DNA of 64,000 nt from SMWN01 sp965221455 (GCA_965221455.1 OZ244890.1:682001-746000), one strand, 5' to 3'. Positions 39,841 through 48,746 are shown, counted from the first letter of the stretch. Translations and numbers: made by a program. The notes: generated by a model from the letters alone, not told the origin.

Positions 39841-41280
39841 TTATACCTCTTTTGAACGTAAAACTGTCATTTTTTCCATCTGTATATCTTCCATGGTATA
39901 GGGGATTCCTCCGATACCAAGACCTGACCGCTTCAAACCTGCAAATGGCATCCAGTCTACCCTGAACGCCGTATGATCATTAACCATGACGGCAGATGCA
40001 TTAATTCTCTTTGATACTCGCATTGCCGTATCAATATTTCGTGTAAATACTGATGCCTGAAACGAAAATGGCAATGCGTTTGCCTGCTCAATTGCAGCAT
40101 TGATATCTTCGTAAGGATAAACACAAATAACGGGACCAAATATTTCCATCTGACTTACTTTCGATTCATTGGAGGGGTTATATAAAACCGTGCATTCAAT
40201 ACAGGAATCAGAAATTCTTTTTCCACCACCAAGTAATTCAGCCCCTTCTTCAATCGCTTCCTTAATCCAGGATTCGACCCTGTCTGTTTCTGCATGTCTG
40301 ATTAAAGGACCGATATCTGTTTCCGCCAGTGTTGGATCACCTACTCTATATTGTTCGGCTGTTCTTGCAATTGCCTGTGCAAGATCTCTTGCGATTGAAT
40401 GATGAGCAAAGATACGTTGCACTGATACACAGACTTGACCTGCATGATAAAACCCGCCTTTCGCTAATAAAGGTAATGCATCCTCAATATCAGCATCTTC
40501 AGCAACAATAACCGGTGCCGCGCCGCCATGCTCCAGTGCACAGCGTGTTCCCGGCGAAAGTTTTGAGCGCAGCATCCAACCAACTTTGGCACTACCGATA
40601 AAAGTAAAGAAATCAACGCGATCATCTGTAACCAATTGTGTCGCAACATTCAGATCAGAAACAACGAACGCCTGACACCATTCATCAGGTAAACCTGCTT
40701 CTCTTAATATCTCGACAAACCTGAAACAGGATACGGGGGTATCTTCCGCAGGTTTAACAATAACTGGACATCCTACAGCTATTGCCGGTGCCACTTGATG
40801 CACGATTAAATTCAACGGATGGTTAAACGCGCTTACAGCAACAACGACACCAACGGGTTCCTTATGCGTAAAAGCCAAACGACCACTGGAAGCTACATTC
40901 AATCCCATGGGAATTTCGCGCCCTGATTCAGCACGCAATGTTTCTATGCAAAGTTTCACACCATCTATAGCGCGTACCACTTCCACTCTGGAATCAAGTA
41001 AGGGCTTACCTCCTTCGCGTGCCGCTTCAACGGCCAAAACTTCTTGTCGCTCCTGCATAATGACAATGGTTTTTTCCAGTATATGAATTCTCTGTTCCTT
41101 GGATAACCAACTGTCTCTATTTTTATAAAGAGATGATGCTGTTGATAAGGATTTCTCGACAACACTCGAATCAGCAGTATCGGCGGTTGCAATAAGTTTA
41201 CCGTCATAAGGTGCAACAACTTCAAGCAAAGCATCCTTGGAGTTTGCTCCTGGCACCAGGATCGTAAAATGTTTACCCAT
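39841..41280 (-). CDS. NAD(P)-dependent aldehyde dehydrogenase
   Basis: The 479-residue enzyme has the ALDH fold, with GVVVAVSAFNHPLNL, VIVKPAEDTPVSCF, the catalytic Glu region ALEHGGAAPVIV and the nucleophilic Cys in FYHAGQVCVSVQRIF (about residue 285). The usual E-L-G-G is EHGG here. The ATG at 41280 (MGKHFTILVPG) is preferred to the longer frame from 41295. It starts 43 bases after the ALS-like gene and is probably cotranscribed. The substrate is not known; coupling to the neighbouring ThDP enzyme is plausible. Confidence 0.88.
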   Translation of the reverse strand: MGKHFTILVPGANSKDALLEVVAPYDGKLIATADTADSSVVEKSLSTASSLYKNRDSWLSKEQRIHILEKTIVIMQERQEVLAVEAAREGGKPLLDSRVEVVRAIDGVKLCIETLRAESGREIPMGLNVASSGRLAFTHKEPVGVVVAVSAFNHPLNLIVHQVAPAIAVGCPVIVKPAEDTPVSCFRFVEILREAGLPDEWCQAFVVSDLNVATQLVTDDRVDFFTFIGSAKVGWMLRSKLSPGTRCALEHGGAAPVIVAEDADIEDALPLLAKGGFYHAGQVCVSVQRIFAHHSIARDLAQAIARTAEQYRVGDPTLAETDIGPLIRHAETDRVESWIKEAIEEGAELLGGGKRISDSCIECTVLYNPSNESKVSQMEIFGPVICVYPYEDINAAIEQANALPFSFQASVFTRNIDTAMRVSKRINASAVMVNDHTAFRVDWMPFAGLKRSGLGIGGIPYTMEDIQMEKMTVLRSKEV

Positions 41281-41322
41281 ATCAAACCGTAACAAATTTA
41301 TAATGACTTAATCAGAGCTTCC

Positions 41323-42957
41323 CTAGATAGGGCATACCAGCTCGCCCAGTTTTTCAGTGAGTTTCATGTTTTCCCTGTAATCCACCGGACAATCAACAAT
41401 GGCAACTGTATCATCAGCAATCGCTTGCTTGAGCGTTGGCAATAAATCTGCGGCACTTTCCACTCGATAACCTTTTGCGCCGAAACTTTCAGCATACTTA
41501 ACAAAATCAGGATTGGTAAAATCGATATTGGAAGGTCTGCCGAAATTTCTAAGTTGGTGCCATTTAATCAAGCCGTATTGTGAATCTGTCCAGATCAATA
41601 TGACAAATGCTTGCTTATGTCGAAGAGCGGTTTCTATTTCCTGTGAATTCATCATAAAACCAGCATCACCTGTAACAGCGACGACCTTCCGCTCGGGGAA
41701 AACAAATTTGGCTGCAATAGCGCCTGGCACCGCAATACCCATCGACGCAAAACCATTTGAAATAATACAGGTATTGGAGTCTTCAGCCTGGTACATTCTT
41801 GCCATCCACATTTTATGCGCGCCGACATCACTGATAACAATGTCTTTCGGGTTTAGAACTTTTCTCAAATCCCATAATATTTTTTGCGGTTTGATCGGAA
41901 AGCCGCTGTCATCCGCGTGAGCGGACATCTCTTCAATGATCGTTTGCCTGAGATTCGCAGCCACATATTCCTGTTTAACAGTCGCCTTTTCTGCAATTCC
42001 GTCGAGTGCCTGACCAATATCCCCTATCACACCGACTTCGACAATATAGTACTCATCAACTTCGGCCGGTAACGGGTTGATATGGACTATTTTAATATCA
42101 TTATTTTTATTCCAAAGATAAGGGTGATATTCAACGATGTCATAACCGACACAAATTACGACATCCGCCCGACTAAAACCACATGCAATAAAATCACTGG
42201 CTTGAAGACCAACAGCACCCAGTGATAGATCATGCGAAAAGGGAATAGATCCTTTTGCCATGAATGTCGTAGCAACAGGAATGTTCAATCTTTCTGCAAA
42301 CTTGACAAGTTGTTGTTCGGCATCAGCACGAATTACACCGTTACCCGCCATCACCATCGGATAGCGCGCATCCGAAAGAACCTTCGCGGCTGCATCCATC
42401 ATGGACTCGGATGGTGTCGGTGTGACCGGACTCTGAACCTTTAACGGCAGCTTATCCACAACATCCGCACCTGCAATATTCTCGGGGAAATCAATAAAGC
42501 TGCATCCAGGTTTTTCAGTCTGCGCGACCTTGAAAGCCTTACGAACGATCTCCGGAATAATCTCACCGTCCCGAATTTGGGTACTGTATTTTGAAATCGG
42601 TGTAAAGAGGTTGACCAGATCCAGAATCTGATGACTCTCCTTATGTAATCTTTTTGTCGAACCTTGACCAGCGATTGCAACAACAGGTGCCAAATCCATG
42701 TTTGCATCCGCAACACCTGTAATCAAATTGGTCGCGCCTGGGCCCAGTGTAGCTAGACAGACACCTGCTCTCCCTGTAAGCCGCCCATAAACATCTGCCA
42801 TAAAAGCAGCACCCTGTTCATGACGGGTGGTAACAAATTTTATCTTGCTATCCAGCAAGGCATCCATCATGTCGATATTTTCTTCACCAGGGATCCCATA
42901 AATACGTTCGACACCTTCGTTCTCCAGACAGCTGACAAATAATTCTGACGATTTCAT
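41323..42957 (-). CDS. Acetolactate synthase-like ThDP enzyme
   Basis: The 544-residue protein has three ThDP-enzyme domains. The PYR domain shows YGIPGEENIDMMDAL, the catalytic Glu in VTTRHEQGAAFMADVYGR, and LATLGPGATNLITGVADA. The PP domain shows the cofactor motif GDAGFMMNSQEIETAL and the TDSQYGLIKW end. There is no regulatory small subunit gene beside it, which favours a catabolic ALS or a related ThDP enzyme over biosynthetic IlvB. It sits upstream of an ALDH and the FMN glutamate-synthase-like gene, a combination suggesting a small pathway of unknown product. Confidence 0.85.
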   Translation of the reverse strand: MKSSELFVSCLENEGVERIYGIPGEENIDMMDALLDSKIKFVTTRHEQGAAFMADVYGRLTGRAGVCLATLGPGATNLITGVADANMDLAPVVAIAGQGSTKRLHKESHQILDLVNLFTPISKYSTQIRDGEIIPEIVRKAFKVAQTEKPGCSFIDFPENIAGADVVDKLPLKVQSPVTPTPSESMMDAAAKVLSDARYPMVMAGNGVIRADAEQQLVKFAERLNIPVATTFMAKGSIPFSHDLSLGAVGLQASDFIACGFSRADVVICVGYDIVEYHPYLWNKNNDIKIVHINPLPAEVDEYYIVEVGVIGDIGQALDGIAEKATVKQEYVAANLRQTIIEEMSAHADDSGFPIKPQKILWDLRKVLNPKDIVISDVGAHKMWMARMYQAEDSNTCIISNGFASMGIAVPGAIAAKFVFPERKVVAVTGDAGFMMNSQEIETALRHKQAFVILIWTDSQYGLIKWHQLRNFGRPSNIDFTNPDFVKYAESFGAKGYRVESAADLLPTLKQAIADDTVAIVDCPVDYRENMKLTEKLGELVCPI

Positions 42958-43107
42958 AATTGCTAAGGCTCCCTCAAAAATTTAGATGAACTACAGGATG
43001 TAATGCCTGACCAAGCCTACTGCTTAGTACTGGCAGATCAATTGCTTTTCGTTTTCCCCATTTATCTTTACTTTGTCTTCCCTGAGTACCTAATTATGAG
43101 GCTAGGA

Positions 43108-43887
43108 CTAAGAAATCACGCCGAGAAGAATATCTCTACTGTGCATATCATGCATAATTTCGTGACCACCATTGATAACAACCTGTGGATCAGGATGATT
43201 GAGTTCTGCGGCAATACCCTCTAATAACTGTAGGCCGGACTGACCTTTATTGTTTTGCATGCATTCAATCAGACGCGCCGAGACAGGATTTAATTCCAGA
43301 AATCCGACATCATCATTCCTACGCCGATAAACCAACAAATACGTTGGTATCTCCGGGGGTACCTCTGGTAAATAATCAAGACTGATTCGGTGAACAGGAT
43401 AAGCGTAGCTTTGCGGCAAAATAACAGGACTTAGTACAGGAACGCCCGCTAACAGATCACCCTCTACATCAACGCCGCTTAAATCGATCTCTCCGGGATC
43501 GAGAGAAACTGATATTTCAGCCCACTCGTAGCTTGCCAGCTCCAGCATAAAGGAGAAATCTTCTGTCTCCCCATGCCGTTCGTTCTCAAGATATTGCAAA
43601 AACTCCAACGGCATTCTTGGGAATAATGGCGTGTGCGCATGATGATTACAAACATAATCACGCAACATCTCATGCCATCTAACATCAGGGGTAATCTTGC
43701 GTAAAACAGGATAACTCCTCGCAATAAAACCTTCTATATTGTTATAAATCAACTCCCGGTACACACCGAGACGCCGATCCTCTATACCTTCCGGTGCGGG
43801 ATTATTTTCAGGATCACGCATATGCCGGGAAAAAGCGTATTGTACTTTCCGAAAACCCTCAACACTGCTGCCTGATATTGTCATCAC
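43108..43887 (-). CDS. hvfC: HvfC/BufC family DUF2063 protein, RiPP maturation partner
   Basis: The 259-residue protein has an N-terminal DUF2063 DNA-binding-like domain (FRKVQYAFSRHMRDPENNPAPEGIEDRRLGVYRELIYNNIEGFIARSYPVLR by family pattern, about 9-60) and a C-terminal domain after about 160 with YLLVYRRRNDDVGFLELNP. In known bufferin and Hvf systems this protein binds the DUF692 enzyme and the precursor leader to present the cysteines. It overlaps hvfB by about 25 bases, implying coupled translation. The start is GTG 43887 or ATG 43884, both behind AGGTGA. Confidence 0.92.
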   Translation of the reverse strand: MMTISGSSVEGFRKVQYAFSRHMRDPENNPAPEGIEDRRLGVYRELIYNNIEGFIARSYPVLRKITPDVRWHEMLRDYVCNHHAHTPLFPRMPLEFLQYLENERHGETEDFSFMLELASYEWAEISVSLDPGEIDLSGVDVEGDLLAGVPVLSPVILPQSYAYPVHRISLDYLPEVPPEIPTYLLVYRRRNDDVGFLELNPVSARLIECMQNNKGQSGLQLLEGIAAELNHPDPQVVINGGHEIMHDMHSRDILLGVIS

Positions 43888-44713
43888 TCACCTGATACTT
43901 CTGTTGATAGTAACCAATGGTGTCGACTTCCTTCAATAGTTCTTCCATGGGAGGAATATTAAAATCCCTCTCCAACAATGTCGGGAACACACCAAAGTGT
44001 GCATATGCAACTTCGAGGAGTTTCCACACCGGATCAATCACGTTTGCACCATGAGTATCTACACGCAAATCTTCCGCTTCAACATAATGGCCGGCAACAT
44101 GAGCATAAACGATTCTATCGCCTGGTAAGGCCTTGAGAAATGCCTCCGCGTCATATTGATGGTTAATACTATTCACGTAAATGTTATTGATATCAATATG
44201 CAACAAACAATCAGCTTCCTCTAATACCGCATTGACGAATTCCACTTCTTCCATTTCCTGACCTGGAGCAGCGTAATAAGAGGCATTCTCCATCGCTATG
44301 CGCTGACCAATAACATCTTGCACACGCATGATTCTCTCAGCCACATAATGTACAGCTTCTTCCGTAAAGGGGATTGGCATCAAATCATAAAGGTGACCAT
44401 CATCTGCACAATAGGTCAAGTGTTCACTATAGACCCGAATATTGTTTGCTTCCAAAAATTGTTTAATACGCTTTAGAAACGGTTCATCTAACGGTGCCGG
44501 ACCACCTATATTCAGAGAGAGCCCATGACAAACCATCGGTATTTTCTCTAAAATCTTCAGGAACTGGCGCCCAAGGCGCCCTCCAACATCAATCCAGTTT
44601 TCTGGTGCAACTTCCATAAAATCAATCTGGGAGGGAATATCGCCTGCAAGCGAGCCAATAAAGGCTCGCCGCAGACCTAATCCTGCACCCTGCACAGGAT
44701 ATATTTCAGACAC
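43859..44713 (-). CDS. hvfB: HvfB/BufB DUF692 (MNIO) RiPP maturase
   Basis: Multinuclear non-haem iron oxidase predicted to modify cysteines of the adjacent EGKCG peptide. The 284-residue TIM-barrel protein shows GLGLRRAFIGSL, DFMEVAPENWIDVGG, VCHGLSLNIGGPAPLDE, VYSEHLTYCADDGHLYDLMPIPFT, MENASYYAAPG, DCLLHIDINNIYVNS, YAHVAGHY, DTHGANV and LLERDFNIPP, which supply the His, Asp, Glu and Asn ligands for the iron atoms. The start codon is GTG at 44713, 17 bases after the precursor gene. In studied members the product Cys is converted to thioamide/oxazolone or thiooxazole groups; which is made here cannot be read from sequence. Confidence 0.95.
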   Translation of the reverse strand: MSEIYPVQGAGLGLRRAFIGSLAGDIPSQIDFMEVAPENWIDVGGRLGRQFLKILEKIPMVCHGLSLNIGGPAPLDEPFLKRIKQFLEANNIRVYSEHLTYCADDGHLYDLMPIPFTEEAVHYVAERIMRVQDVIGQRIAMENASYYAAPGQEMEEVEFVNAVLEEADCLLHIDINNIYVNSINHQYDAEAFLKALPGDRIVYAHVAGHYVEAEDLRVDTHGANVIDPVWKLLEVAYAHFGVFPTLLERDFNIPPMEELLKEVDTIGYYQQKYQVSDDNIRQQC

Positions 44714-44730
44714 GTGGTCAGGACCCAGAG

Positions 44731-45207
44731 TTATTTTTTACCATCACCGTGTTTGTCCTTGCCACCACCGCATTTACCTTCGCCGCATTTGCCTTCACCA
44801 CCGCATTTACCTTCGCCGCATTTGCCTTCGCCACCGCACTTGCCTTCGCCACCGCACTTGCCTTCACCACCGCACTTGCCTTCACCACCGCACTTGCCTT
44901 CACCACCGCACTTGCCTTCACCACCGCATTTGCCTTCACCACCGCATTTGCCTTCACCACCGCATTTGCCTTCACCACACTTGCCTTCGTGTTCCTTTTT
45001 ATCTCTATGTTCTTTATGTTCTTTATGTTCTTTATCTCTGTATTTGCCCTCGCCACCATGTCCTTCTGCAACCATGTAACCAGTGCCATGATCTGTCATT
45101 GTAAATGGATTTTCAGCCGCTTGTGTGACTGGACTAACCATCAATGAAACCGCAAAGGTCGTGCCAAGTGCTGAGGCTATCGGGTTCAATTTTCTTTCTT
45201 TAGACAT
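44731..45207 (-). CDS. hvfA: HvfA/bufferin-type metallophore precursor with 13 EGKCG motifs
   Basis: The 158-residue precursor has a signal peptide (about 1-31, hydrophobic stretch ALGTTFAVSLMV, cleavage near TQAAENPF) and the conserved mature start ENPFTMTDHGTGYMVAEG. A short KEHKEHKEHRDKKEH linker follows, then 13 back-to-back EGKCG or EGKCGG units (residues 74-148) and a basic GKDKHGDGKK tail. Each Cys lies in the EGKCG context modified by DUF692 enzymes in bufferins and HvfA, which bind copper and protect against metal stress. Known precursors usually carry only a few such motifs (recollection, to be checked). GAGAGGA stands before the ATG. The hvfB and hvfC genes follow at once. Copper sequestration is inferred. 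Confidence 0.93.
   Translation of the reverse strand: MSKERKLNPIASALGTTFAVSLMVSPVTQAAENPFTMTDHGTGYMVAEGHGGEGKYRDKEHKEHKEHRDKKEHEGKCGEGKCGGEGKCGGEGKCGGEGKCGGEGKCGGEGKCGGEGKCGGEGKCGGEGKCGEGKCGGEGKCGEGKCGGGKDKHGDGKK
44764..44988 (-). repeat. Tandem 15/18-bp coding repeat of the EGKCG array
   Basis: Thirteen in-frame units of 18 bp (GAAGGCAAGTGCGGTGGT type) or 15 bp run within hvfA. Reading in the direction of translation they are 5, 6 x 8, 5, 6, 5, 6 codons long. Several central units are identical at DNA level, while the edges differ at third positions (GGC/GGT, AAG/AAA, TGC), consistent with expansion by slippage or unequal exchange from the middle. Confidence 0.95.
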
Positions 45208-45497
45208 TTTGCAGAGTCCTCTCTTAAAAGTTGTTAAAAAATATTCCCGATACTTTAATTAAAGGCAATCGGACTCCTGATTAAAATTGGTATATCAAAT
45301 AGCTACCAAGTCTTATGTGCGACAAACAATTACCACCCACTCCAGAACATCGCCTCCAGTGGACTAAAGTTCACAGCAATAAGTTCCCGGGCATCAGCAA
45401 AACTGAATGAAACAAATTCTGATTTGAGCGATTTAATTTGTGTTTCCTCAACTTGCTACACAAACTTAAGGACAATTCCCATACCCTTTGAGTTCAC
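45208..45497. other. Upstream region of hvfA
   Basis: About 290 bases between the lysS end and hvfA start. The hvfA ribosome-binding site GAGAGGA is clear. Upstream is AT-rich (TTAATTAAAG, ATTTGATATACC), but no unambiguous sigma-70 pair, ECF-type promoter or metal-regulator operator can be named. No ORF or RNA gene is seen. Confidence 0.45.
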
Positions 45498-47009
45498 TTA
45501 ATCATTTTTCCGTTGTGGGCGCATCTGTGGGAATAAAATAACGTCTCTAATCGTAGGCGAATCTGTCAAAAACATGACCAAACGATCTATGCCGATACCT
45601 TCTCCCGCCGTCGGAGGCATGCCATATTCCAGGGCAGTAATATAATTTTCATCAAAATACATGGCTTCAACGTCTCCGGCAGCCTTGTCTGCAACCTGCT
45701 TACGAAAACGATTAGCCTGATCATCGGGATCATTTAACTCGGAAAAACCATTGGCAATTTCTCGCCCACCGATAAAGAATTCAAATCGATCTGTGACAAA
45801 GGGATCATCATCATTCATCTTCGCCAATGGTGACACTTCGGTGGGATAGGCAGTAATAAATGTGGGGGCGGTTAAACGTGATTCAACTGTTTTTTCAAAT
45901 ATTTCCATCTGCACCTTGCCTAGCCCGTAACCGTTTTCCAAATTCACGCACATCCTTTCCGCGATTGCACTGGCAGATTCCAGAGATTCCAGATCAGCCG
46001 CGCCGATACCAGGATTATATCGCAGAATTGATTCCTTTACTGTCATTCTTGCGAAAACCTGCCTCATATCATATTCATTTTCCTGGTATGTAATTGTTGT
46101 GCCGCCCGTAATTCCTGCCACTAATTTCCGTAACAAGTCCTCCGTAAGATTCATCATATCCTCAAAGTCTGCATAGGCTTGATAAAATTCAAGCATGGTG
46201 AATTCAGGATTATGCCTTGGTGATAAACCTTCGTTACGAAAACTACGATTAATCTCGAAAACCTTTTCAATACCACCTACAATCAACTGTTTCAAATACA
46301 ATTCTGGAGCGATCCTTAAAAACAACTCCATATCCAGGGCATCGTGATATGTTGTAAATGGTTTTGCTGCCGCACCACCTGGAATCACATGCATCATCGG
46401 TGTTTCCACTTCGATGAAACCATCATTCTTTAGATAATCCCTAATGCAATCAATCACCTTTGAACGAATCGAAAAGACCCTGCGCGTGTCTTCATTCATA
46501 ATTAAATCGACATAACGTTGTCGATATCTGGTTTCCTGATCTGACAGGCCATGAAATTTCTCAGGCAGTGGTCGTAATGATTTCGTCAGTAACCGAATAT
46601 TATCTACATGAATACTCAGTTCACCCTTATTGGTTTTCATTAACCGCCCTTCGGCGCCGATAATATCGCCTATATCCCATTGCTTGAACTCGGCATAAAA
46701 ACCTTCTGGTAAGTCGTCCCGCCTTACATAGAGTTGTATCTGACCCGACATATCTTGTAAATGTGCAAACGCAGCCTTGCCCATCACTCGACGAGTCATC
46801 ATACGACCGGCAACATTGACACGTAGACCAGAGGATTCGAGAATTTCTTTATCAGATTTGGCATATGCCTTATGTAATTCACCAGCCAGTGAATCACGTC
46901 TGAAATCATTGGGATACGCCCGGCACTTCTCACGTAGTACATCAAGCCGCTCGCGGCGTTGAATAATTAATCTATTCTCGTCGGCCTTATTTTCTTCAAT
47001 ATCAGACAT
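45498..47009 (-). CDS. lysS: Lysyl-tRNA synthetase, class II
   Basis: The 503-residue synthetase has an N-terminal OB-fold anticodon domain (about 55-145, VNVAGRMMTRRVMGKAAFAHLQD) and a class II catalytic core: motif 1 around FIEVETPMMHVIPGGAAAKPF, motif 2 FEINRSFRNEGLSPRHNPEFTMLEFYQAYAD and motif 3 GEGIGIDRLVMFLTDSPTIRDVILFP. It follows prfB on the same strand, the classic prfB-lysS pair. Confidence 0.97.
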   Translation of the reverse strand: MSDIEENKADENRLIIQRRERLDVLREKCRAYPNDFRRDSLAGELHKAYAKSDKEILESSGLRVNVAGRMMTRRVMGKAAFAHLQDMSGQIQLYVRRDDLPEGFYAEFKQWDIGDIIGAEGRLMKTNKGELSIHVDNIRLLTKSLRPLPEKFHGLSDQETRYRQRYVDLIMNEDTRRVFSIRSKVIDCIRDYLKNDGFIEVETPMMHVIPGGAAAKPFTTYHDALDMELFLRIAPELYLKQLIVGGIEKVFEINRSFRNEGLSPRHNPEFTMLEFYQAYADFEDMMNLTEDLLRKLVAGITGGTTITYQENEYDMRQVFARMTVKESILRYNPGIGAADLESLESASAIAERMCVNLENGYGLGKVQMEIFEKTVESRLTAPTFITAYPTEVSPLAKMNDDDPFVTDRFEFFIGGREIANGFSELNDPDDQANRFRKQVADKAAGDVEAMYFDENYITALEYGMPPTAGEGIGIDRLVMFLTDSPTIRDVILFPQMRPQRKND

Positions 47010-47108
47010 ATATCTGTTATTTATTTCCTAATTTCAATGTATAAAGACAATCACGCAGCGTAGCAGTTTACCAAAGTATTATTCTATCCGGCGACTCATA
47101 ACCAGGAT

Positions 47109-48204
47109 CTACAGCCCTGACTTCAAGCTCGCCTCAATAAATTTGTCTAAATCTCCATCCAACACAGCTTGCGTGTTCCCTGTTTCAACGCCAGTGCGTA
47201 AATCCTTGATCCGGGACTGATCCAGTACATAAGAACGGATCTGACTACCCCAACCTATATCAGACTTTGTATCTTCCAAAGCCTGCTTTTCAGAATTTCT
47301 TTTTTGCATCTCCAACTCATAAAGTTTGGCACGCAATAACTTCATGGCCTGATCCTTGTTCTTATGTTGTGAACGATCATTCTGACATTGCACCACGGCA
47401 CCAGTAGGCATATGGGTCAAACGTACTGCAGAATCGGTCTTATTGACATGCTGTCCACCCGCACCGCTGGAACGATAGGTATCCACCCGTAGATCCGCAG
47501 GATTGATTTCAATGTCAATATTTTCATCAATTTCAGGCGCAACAAAAACGGAAGCAAACGAAGTATGTCGGCGATTACCCGAATCAAACGGGGACTTTCT
47601 GACCAGTCGATGTACACCAGTCTCTGTGCGCAACAAACCGAAGGCATAATCCCCCTGATAGCTGATTGTCGCACTCTTAATCCCTGCCACATCGCCAGGA
47701 GAAGCCTCTATCAGTTCGGTTGCAAAGCCTCGTTGTTCGCCCCAACGCAGATACATACGTAATAACATTTCAGCCCAGTCCTGAGCTTCTGTGCCGCCCG
47801 ATCCCGCCTGAATATCCAGAAAAGCATTATTTTCATCCATTTCGCCGGAAAACATACGTCGAAATTCAAGTTCAGCCAAGCGCTTCTCAAAACCATCAAT
47901 ATCTGCATTGATTGACTCAAGCAAACCCTCGTCATCTTCTTCCTGAGCCAGGAGCAACATTTCACTGGCATCCTTCAGACCACTGTCCATAGCGTCAATG
48001 GTTTTAACCACCAGTTCCAATAACGCACGTTCCTTCCCTAATGCCCGGACACGCTCAGGTTTATCCCAAACAACAGGCTCTCCTAACTCACGCTGTACCT
48101 CAACAAGACGTTCGGATTTATTTTCGTAATCAAAGATACCCCCTCAAGGCATCGGTGCGCCCTTGCATATCCTTGATGTGACCAAGAAACTGATTTATTT
48201 CCAT
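47109..48204 (-). CDS. prfB: Peptide chain release factor 2, expressed by programmed +1 frameshift
   Basis: RF2 ends translation at UGA and UAA. ATG at 48204 opens a 24-codon leader frame stopping at TGA (48132-48130). A +1 shift at CTT-TGA joins the main frame from GAT (48131-48129) to 47109, giving about 364 residues, as in RF2 of other bacteria. The main part contains the anticodon-like region ending in SPF (VRKSPFDSGNRRHTSF), the catalytic GGQ (SSGAGGQHVNKTDSAVRLTHMPTG) and the usual C-terminus. The frame break is normal autoregulation, not damage. lysS follows. Confidence 0.97.
48130..48144 (-). promoter_or_regulatory. prfB recoding site with internal Shine-Dalgarno
   Basis: The minus strand reads AGGGGG-TAT-CTT-TGA-T. 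The AGGGGG acts as a stimulatory internal Shine-Dalgarno three bases before the slippery CTT codon, and the in-frame TGA pauses when RF2 is scarce, so ribosomes slip +1. This is the conserved arrangement, with T instead of the common C after TGA. Confidence 0.95.
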
Positions 48205-48284
48205 GATGTCTTACTCAATATTCTATAAAAAGAGGGTTGTTAAATGGGGAATTACCCCGCCAGAGTAATACAACAAATAGCGGG

Positions 48285-48746
48285 TTATTCCACGATAACG
48301 CAAGTGCCGTGATATTGGGACGGAATTGGATTTAAGAAACCTTTCGAATGCCGAGATGTTACGGCAATATATTTTTTTGTTTTTGGCGAAGCGTAATCCC
48401 CAAAGATAGTTGTAAGTATAGTGTTGCCGAAACCAGTCCTCTCAATAAAACTTATGTTGTCGAGGGAAAGAAGCACAAAAAGTGGCGATTGTCCGGCATT
48501 GCCAATTGATTTTGCTTTGTTTTCTTTGTGGTCTATGTCCGTATAAAGAACGCGACCACCATCGCCAAAATTACCTAATGAAACATTGACATCGCCAGCA
48601 TCCCAAAATGCATCGGCACCTTTGTCAAAATTGCGCAGGATGCTTTCTGCTTCCAGCAATTTCGCAAACGGCGACTCGTCATCGGCTTGTGCCATCGGCA
48701 AAAAAGCAAAGGCGACAAGTAGCACCAAAATGTTGCGAAGTATCAT
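48285..48746 (-). CDS. Secreted hypothetical protein
   Basis: About 153 residues from the ATG at 48746, which follows a strong AGGAGG. A signal peptide (about 1-22, ending MAQADD) precedes a soluble domain with LEAESILRNFDKGADAFWDAGDVNVSLG and a C-terminal SRHSKGFLNPIPSQYHGTCVIVE. No family recognised. It ends 39 bases before the prfB 5' region on the same strand. Confidence 0.65.
   Translation of the reverse strand: MILRNILVLLVAFAFLPMAQADDESPFAKLLEAESILRNFDKGADAFWDAGDVNVSLGNFGDGGRVLYTDIDHKENKAKSIGNAGQSPLFVLLSLDNISFIERTGFGNTILTTIFGDYASPKTKKYIAVTSRHSKGFLNPIPSQYHGTCVIVE

Noticed and set aside
44764..44988. CRISPR-like regular repeats
   Set aside because: Units are contiguous 15/18-bp coding repeats without spacers, and there are no cas genes.
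44714..45079. Plus-strand ORF encoding a Pro/His/Ser-rich repeat protein
   Set aside because: It is the antisense shadow of the EGKCG repeat in hvfA; the minus frame has a signal peptide, RBS and maturation genes.
48021..48204. prfB as a pseudogene because of the early TGA
   Set aside because: The stop is the conserved programmed frameshift site with internal Shine-Dalgarno and correct spacing.
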